A DNA stretch of 64,000 bases from Arthrinium phaeospermum (taxonomy: Eukaryota; Ascomycota; Sordariomycetes; Amphisphaeriales; Apiosporaceae), in NCBI GenBank assembly GCA_006503535.1, contig QYRS01000003.1, forward strand, positions 2,108,001 through 2,172,000, read 5' to 3'. Within the stretch, counting starts at the first letter, position 1; every line of letters starts with the position of its first letter. Shown piece after piece: positions 59,043 to 64,000 of the stretch. The notes beneath the pieces are model-generated. The model was not told where the DNA came from. It saw only the letters and a program-made list of their open reading frames with translations, and ran no database searches. Both the position numbers and the translations under genes were made by a program.

Positions 59043-60638
59043 ATGCCTACAAGCAGCGACACACTGAGCTGCGCAGAAGCGCGTCAAGACCGGGATCTTC
59101 AGGAGACGAACTTCGAGTCTTCGGCCGCTGTGGAAAATGCGACGTCCGTCAGCCATGACAGCGAAAACCTCAATGGAGCTGCAGGAGGTGCACGATTGAG
59201 CAATGGCAGCGCATCCAAGCCCGCCGCGCCCACGGCAGGCACAACTCGAGTGCTTGCCCCTGACTTGCTACGGGGTACGCTCATGGTGCTGATGGCTATG
59301 GATCACGCCGTGGTGGCTATACGCTCTTGGGACCACGGACAAGCGCACGAGTCGGAGGGCGACAGCACGCCGGTCTCCGAATGGAACCGTCCCATCGGCT
59401 ACATCATCAGAACCCTCACTCATCTATGCGCCCCCGGCTTCACCTTTCTTCTGGGCATGGGGGTCGTGTACTTCGGACGGTCACGCACGCGTCTGGGCTG
59501 GTCGACCTACCAGATGCTCCGCCACTTCGTCATTCGCGCGGCTGTCTTGACGCTCATTGTGGTTTTGATGGGGGTTGCGTTCACCAGAGGCAAAATCTGG
59601 TTTCTAAATGCCGTGCTGTTCGCTCTGGCTATTGACTATGTGCTTGCTGGCATCGTTTTCCTTGCCCTCGACAGAATTGAGGCAGCCACGACCCAAGGCC
59701 TTATGGCCTACTTCAAACGGGAACACGAGAGCGGCGAGACAACGCCGTTGCTCGTTAGCAACTTGGAAGGCATCCGAAACAGCGACAAGGCCTCAACTCG
59801 CGCCATTGCGATCTCATGGCATTTTAGCAACGGCATCCTCGTGGCCCTTTCGGGCATCACTGCATGGTGGAACATCTGGCTGTCCCCCACCCACGGGCAT
59901 TGCCAAACGGAGAAATTCAACACCACTCAGGATATGACGGCAACTGGAAACCCGATCGTGGACATCTGGTTCTGGCCCATCATGTCGGGCCGTATCATGT
60001 CGGTGTTTCCCCCCATGGCCTGGCTCTCCTTCGCCATCATGGGGCTGTTGTACGGCCGCCTCGTCCAGGTCCGCCCCTTGTCTTCTGCCCGACTCAACTC
60101 CACGACCCTCGTCGCGGCACTGGCCTTCTTCCTTCTCTTTGCCTTCACCCGAATCTTCCATTTCGGCAACTTGTCCGAAGGCTGTCTCCACATGCCCGAG
60201 CACGTTGCCCACCCTGATAGAAACCCCTACCTGGCTTCCGTCCCTTCGTTCTTCTACGTCATCAAGTACCCACCCGATGTCGCCTTCGTGTCCTACACCA
60301 TGTCCGTCAACCTGTCCCTGCTCGCGCTGTTCGGCTCCTTGCCGTCGAGCGTCACCAGCCGCCTGACGGTCCTGCTCACCTACGGCACGTCGGCTCTGTT
60401 CTTCTACATTGTCCACCAACTCATCCTGTTCTCCGCCGGTGCTGTTCTCACGTCATTATTCGGCCGCGAAACGGGCAAGACTGACCCATTCACGGGCCAG
60501 CCCGCTGTGGTGCTGGAAAACCTCTGGTTCTACTGGGGGCTTTGGGCGACTGCCTTGGCGATACTGTACCCTTTGTGTAAACGGTACAGCGCATTCAAGA
60601 AGACGAAGGGCCCGGATTCGATTTGGAGATTCTTTTGA
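59043..60638 (+). CDS. HGSNAT/DUF1624-like multi-span membrane acyltransferase-type protein
   Basis: Single exon, 531 aa from ATG 59043; the frame is open further upstream but without an ATG. After a Ser/Ala-rich cytosolic head of about 70 residues comes the family start LAPDLLRGTLMVLMAMDHAV, matching the D-x-x-R-G-x-x-x-x-x-M-x-x-D-H pattern of heparan-alpha-glucosaminide N-acetyltransferase (DUF1624) proteins. About ten hydrophobic segments follow, including THLCAPGFTFLLGMGVVYF, WPIMSGRIMSVFPPMAWLSF and GTSALFFYIVHQLILF. The animal relative moves acetyl groups across the lysosomal membrane; fungi lack heparan sulfate, so the substrate here is unknown. It ends 107 bp before the stop of the GH28 gene on the other strand. 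Confidence 0.87.
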   Translation: MPTSSDTLSCAEARQDRDLQETNFESSAAVENATSVSHDSENLNGAAGGARLSNGSASKPAAPTAGTTRVLAPDLLRGTLMVLMAMDHAVVAIRSWDHGQAHESEGDSTPVSEWNRPIGYIIRTLTHLCAPGFTFLLGMGVVYFGRSRTRLGWSTYQMLRHFVIRAAVLTLIVVLMGVAFTRGKIWFLNAVLFALAIDYVLAGIVFLALDRIEAATTQGLMAYFKREHESGETTPLLVSNLEGIRNSDKASTRAIAISWHFSNGILVALSGITAWWNIWLSPTHGHCQTEKFNTTQDMTATGNPIVDIWFWPIMSGRIMSVFPPMAWLSFAIMGLLYGRLVQVRPLSSARLNSTTLVAALAFFLLFAFTRIFHFGNLSEGCLHMPEHVAHPDRNPYLASVPSFFYVIKYPPDVAFVSYTMSVNLSLLALFGSLPSSVTSRLTVLLTYGTSALFFYIVHQLILFSAGAVLTSLFGRETGKTDPFTGQPAVVLENLWFYWGLWATALAILYPLCKRYSAFKKTKGPDSIWRFF

Positions 60639-60745
60639 TAGACTGCACAATTACTTACTTACATATAGAATATACTAGCTAGCACGTTGCTGTAATAAAG
60701 CTGCGACGTCCTCGAAGGATGAGAGCATATTGGTTTCTTAGACGT

Positions 60746-62310
60746 TCAAGCCATTACAATAGTGCTGTTGGTGCACGCAATACCCATACTCGTGATACCA
60801 TTTAAGCCAGTGCATTCCATTTCGGCCGGCTTTCCGTCCTGCAGTTGTATGGTCAGCAATGTATTGTTCATTCCATAAGTATTGGCCATTTAGGCAGTTT
60901 CTAAACCTACATAAGCCTTCAAATTTATATCTTTGAAGTGGTAGTCCTTGCAGTGGTCTGCATCGGCGCAAAGCAGATATATGCCTTTGTCGGTGCTATC
61001 GCCTGCAATAACGATAAGACTATAGCACGTACGACGAAGGGGGAAGGCGATACTTACCCAACGTAGCGCTCCAACACGGATCGCTGATACAACTGCCATC
61101 CCGGAGACTCCCACCCGTCTGACCCACGAAGTTCTCCCACGTAAAGTTGGTCGCGTACGCCGCCAGGCTGACGTTGCGGCCCGGCGGCACCCCCTTTTCC
61201 TGGTCGACGTAGTTCTCGATGAAGTGGATCGGGTACGACGTGTTGCGGACGGTGAAGTTGCGCCAGGCGACGTTGCGCAGGTCGCACGTCGTGCCGAGCG
61301 CGCCCTTGAAGCGCGCGCCCATCAGCGAGTCCTCCACCACGGCGTTCTCGAAGAGGTAGTCGCCCCCGGCCCCGCTGGCGCAGGAGACGGCGATGCCGTG
61401 GCCGCCCGACGAGTACATGTTCCGCACCGTGACGTTCGTAGTGGGCGGCGAGACGTTGATTAGGTCGTCGCCGTTGTAGATGGTGAAGCCGTCGATGAGC
61501 GAGTGGCTCGCTGACATGTCGATGCCGTCTGGAAGCATGTCAACTAGGTGTACCAGTAGCAGGGGTAAATGTACTGGTCGCTCACCTGTATTGAAGGGGA
61601 ACCCATCGCCCGAAAGCGCGTCGATCAAGGTGTCGGTCATCCATACATGACTGCCTCCCATCGAAAAGACCCATGCGACTGGCTTCCAGACTTTCAGGTG
61701 TCTCGCTCTGAGATAACTGTATAATTCTCAGTTCTCTATAGGTATACCATGTCGACTAGGATGAGAGTTCTCTTACTCGACCTTCAAGGAGAAGAAATGC
61801 GGTCGCCCCTTATTCACGCTGTTCGCCGCGCCGGCCGGCCACCACAACTCTCCGTTTCCTGGGATTCTGGTAAGCGATATTCGAGATACACTCAGACAGA
61901 TACCTACCAATGAACCACCCATTTTCTGGATCCTTGCTTCCAGTCAACGTGACGTTAGTGCCTTGGAAGTTGATCCAACGACCTGGGTAGATACTGGTAT
62001 CAGCGACAACCGATTCGACGTAGCTGACGTTAGCGGGCAACGACACATTGCCATTGAAGACAAATTCGACATTCGACAAGTTTTTGAGCTGCAGCGGAGT
62101 CCATAGACTGTATGTCAGACCCGTCTCGAAGACCACACGGGAGTGGTTTCCACATTCAACCGTGGTTTTCACGATGTTGGGGGTGTCGTCTTTGCCTGTT
62201 TCGTTCTTAGGTACGACGCAAGTCTTGACGCAGTCCAGCGTCTCCGGTAGCCAGTAGGCGGAGGCAACACTGATGAGGACAGAACTGCGTAAGAGTACTG
62301 TGAGCTTCAT
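60746..62310 (-). CDS. Glycoside hydrolase family 28 enzyme (exo-polygalacturonase-like)
   Basis: Six exons on the minus strand: 62310-61908, 61858-61777, 61707-61586, 61528-61058, 61002-60911 and 60838-60746 (420 aa). Signal peptide at the start (LLRSSVLISVASA). The right-handed beta-helix is apparent from repeated N/V/F ladders. Active-site motifs are complete: TDGID (split by an intron), NGDDLINV, GHGIAVS and ARFKG, giving the three Asp, one His and the Arg/Lys pair of GH28. The Cys often found after GDD is Leu here. N-glycosylation sites are many (NVT, NVS, NFT). It cuts pectin-type polymers outside the cell. The NENGWFIGNGELWWPA-like region favours an exo-acting type, but endo or rhamno activity is not excluded. 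The 49-nt intron 1 and the last two short exons are the least certain parts. Confidence 0.88.
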
Positions 62311-62789
62311 GATTTCTATCCACTTCGTATTGATGGCTCTTCTAAACCCCACCCAGAAAAGTCCGGTTTTGACTGCCAACGCTTCGTCTCCTAGTTGCCA
62401 GATTACTGCCACGAGATTAAAAGGCTTCTCAAGACTCGAATATCGAGCCACATTCAACGATATCCTTGGGCGGTTGGGTAGGTCCGCCGTTGTCTTTGGG
62501 CAAGTCCGTAATCCATGAGAAATATGCGGTGATTTGGAGTTATGCAGCTACCACAGTCAATATGCCACAAGATCGACATTTCTCCGCGAATTTTCCACCA
62601 ATCGGCACGATGTCCAGACTGACTATGCATTAGCTTTAATTCCCACGAAGAGCCCGGGAAATGATGGCAAGTGAGCAGCGTTCTCGTTCGGCCCGGTTGA
62701 GAAGTATAGGAAATCCCCCAGTGGATTTATATCCATCGAAGCCCTCGTGGATCACTCATCACGCCGAAACAGCGGAAGTCCATCGTAGT
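62311..62789. other. Intergenic
   Basis: Promoter of the GH28 gene and 3' flank of the vWA gene. No other feature seen. Confidence 0.5.
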
Positions 62790-64000
62790 TCAGGCGTCGA
62801 GAGTTTGTTCTCTGCTTTTCCCTAACATCTTGCTGAGACGGTTGCCTGTCGAGGTGGGCTGGTTCGAACTCTTTCTCAATAAGCCTGCGTGTGATCCAGA
62901 AGAGGTCGAAAACCTGCCGAAATTGCCATTGGGGGAGCCTGCGGTGCCGGTAGTGAATGAGGTGCCGCTTCGCTTGAGGTCGAACTGCTTAGTGACGCTT
63001 CCCAATATCATCTTGTTCACCTCGCCGGATACTGGTTCGTGGTCAATCACGTCCCTTGAAATACACAATGTTAGCACGCAATTAAGGGGTAGTCAGCAGG
63101 GGCATCTGGATCTTACCGTATTTTGTACTTCTTCTCAAGGCCGTCATCCAGCTCTTCAAGCCTCTTTAACCCCGCTTCACCAAAAGAGATGAACTCGATG
63201 CTGAACCATCGTAGATGGAAAGGTCTCTGTTCTATAGCGGGGTGACCGAGAAACTCCACAATGGACTTTTCCACATCCTCATCCGAATCAGTCCCCTCCC
63301 ATACGCCATCAGAGAGAACAATGAGCGTCATGGGCTTGCGAGTATCCTTGAGATACTCTGAGAAGATTTGAACAAGAATCATAGCCATGTCCGTACGAGT
63401 CATCGAAGGATCCCGGCGTCGCATGGCCTCCTCCCGTGCTCTGTCAAATTTCTGCAGCAACTTTTTCTTGAAAGCATTGGTAGTATTGTGTGCTTTTCCA
63501 ATGGTAAACTCGAGGTCCATACCATCTTTATCGAGGCTTCCTATCTTGCTTGATAGGGTTTCGAGTGCGATTCTCATGGCAGACCAGTACGGTTTCATTG
63601 AACCTCCATTATCAATGACAAATTTCTGTTCGCAAGTCAGCAGCAATGAAAATTGGCGACAAGGACCGGGCTCTTACAATGTCTCTATCCACAAGAAAGG
63701 AGCTTAGGTTGTCATCTTTCCCGCTCTTCAATCGTTCGAAGATACTTTGATTCTTGATTTGTTCAAGTTCGACACAGATGGGCCAGTTATGATCAATATT
63801 GAAACTCGGCTGCGGGCTGGTGGCCTCGTGTCGAGAATCACTGCGTGGTACCCCGTTGGAAAGATTTGATCGTGTTGGTGACCTGGTGGCGTTGTATAAA
63901 TCATCTGTCTCTTCTGCTCGATGTGGCCGATCTATACGCATAGGTGGCATCTCGTTTTGAGCGAACTCGGGTTGGGAAATGGCAAGAGTGTCGATGGAGT
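62790..64000 (-). CDS. von Willebrand factor A domain protein, 5' end outside the window
   Basis: Three exons are visible on the minus strand: 64000-63678 (open to the edge), 63625-63117 and 63054-62790, about 365 residues. A Ser/Pro/Asp-rich stretch leads to a vWA domain: DIKFVIDNGGSM, a long helix, TRTDMAMILVQIF, MTLIVLSDGVWEG and LRWFSIEFISFG. The MIDAS motif reads D-N-G-G-S, where the classic form is D-x-S-x-S; the later Thr and Asp are present, so metal binding may be weakened. After the domain, HEPVSGEVNKMILGSV is followed by a Ser/Gly/Asn-rich tail. Large fungal proteins of this type often carry N-terminal kinase- or ankyrin-like parts, which would lie beyond the edge. Function unknown. 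Confidence 0.85.

Overview
The window is nuclear DNA of a filamentous ascomycete (Pezizomycotina, most likely a Sordariomycete). Support comes from short 49-128 bp introns with GTAAGT-type donors and YAG acceptors, one GC-AG intron, a dispersed tRNA gene, and a gene set typical of moulds: high-affinity reductive iron uptake, GH28 pectinase, secreted epimerase and a GABA-type permease. Intron-exon models below were built by hand from splice signals; each multi-exon model sums to a multiple of three. Family names come from motif recognition, not from database searches.

Left block (1-13 kb): a CCCH zinc-finger protein with an N-terminal NYN/PIN-like domain; a divergent FET3-type ferroxidase / FTR1-type permease pair sharing a 1.7 kb promoter with two perfect ATCAGATAA iron-responsive GATA sites; a BTB-like protein; and a serine/proline-rich protein of unknown function. 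Then follows about 12 kb (12975-25078) with no gene I can support, only scattered small repeats, ending in an orphan coding-like tract at 25079-25366.

Accessory block (25.5-39.4 kb): three secreted or GPI-type proteins of unknown function, an F-box-like/ankyrin protein, a degenerate amidoligase-like protein, a TMEM53/DUF829-type hydrolase, and a secreted pepsin-like protein whose first catalytic Asp is Asn. Two enzyme scaffolds with damaged active sites lie within 5 kb of each other.

Right block (42-64 kb): mostly conserved housekeeping and metabolic genes. These are 6-phosphofructo-2-kinase/fructose-2,6-bisphosphatase, Dph1 (diphthamide on eEF2), an amino-acid/GABA permease, a small unknown protein, tRNA-Lys(CUU), a secreted aldose 1-epimerase, V-ATPase subunit B, HMG-CoA lyase, an HGSNAT/DUF1624-like membrane acyltransferase, a GH28 polygalacturonase-like enzyme, and the 3' part of a von Willebrand A domain protein that runs off the right edge. 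Genes alternate between strands as usual in fungi; only the iron pair looks like a functional unit.
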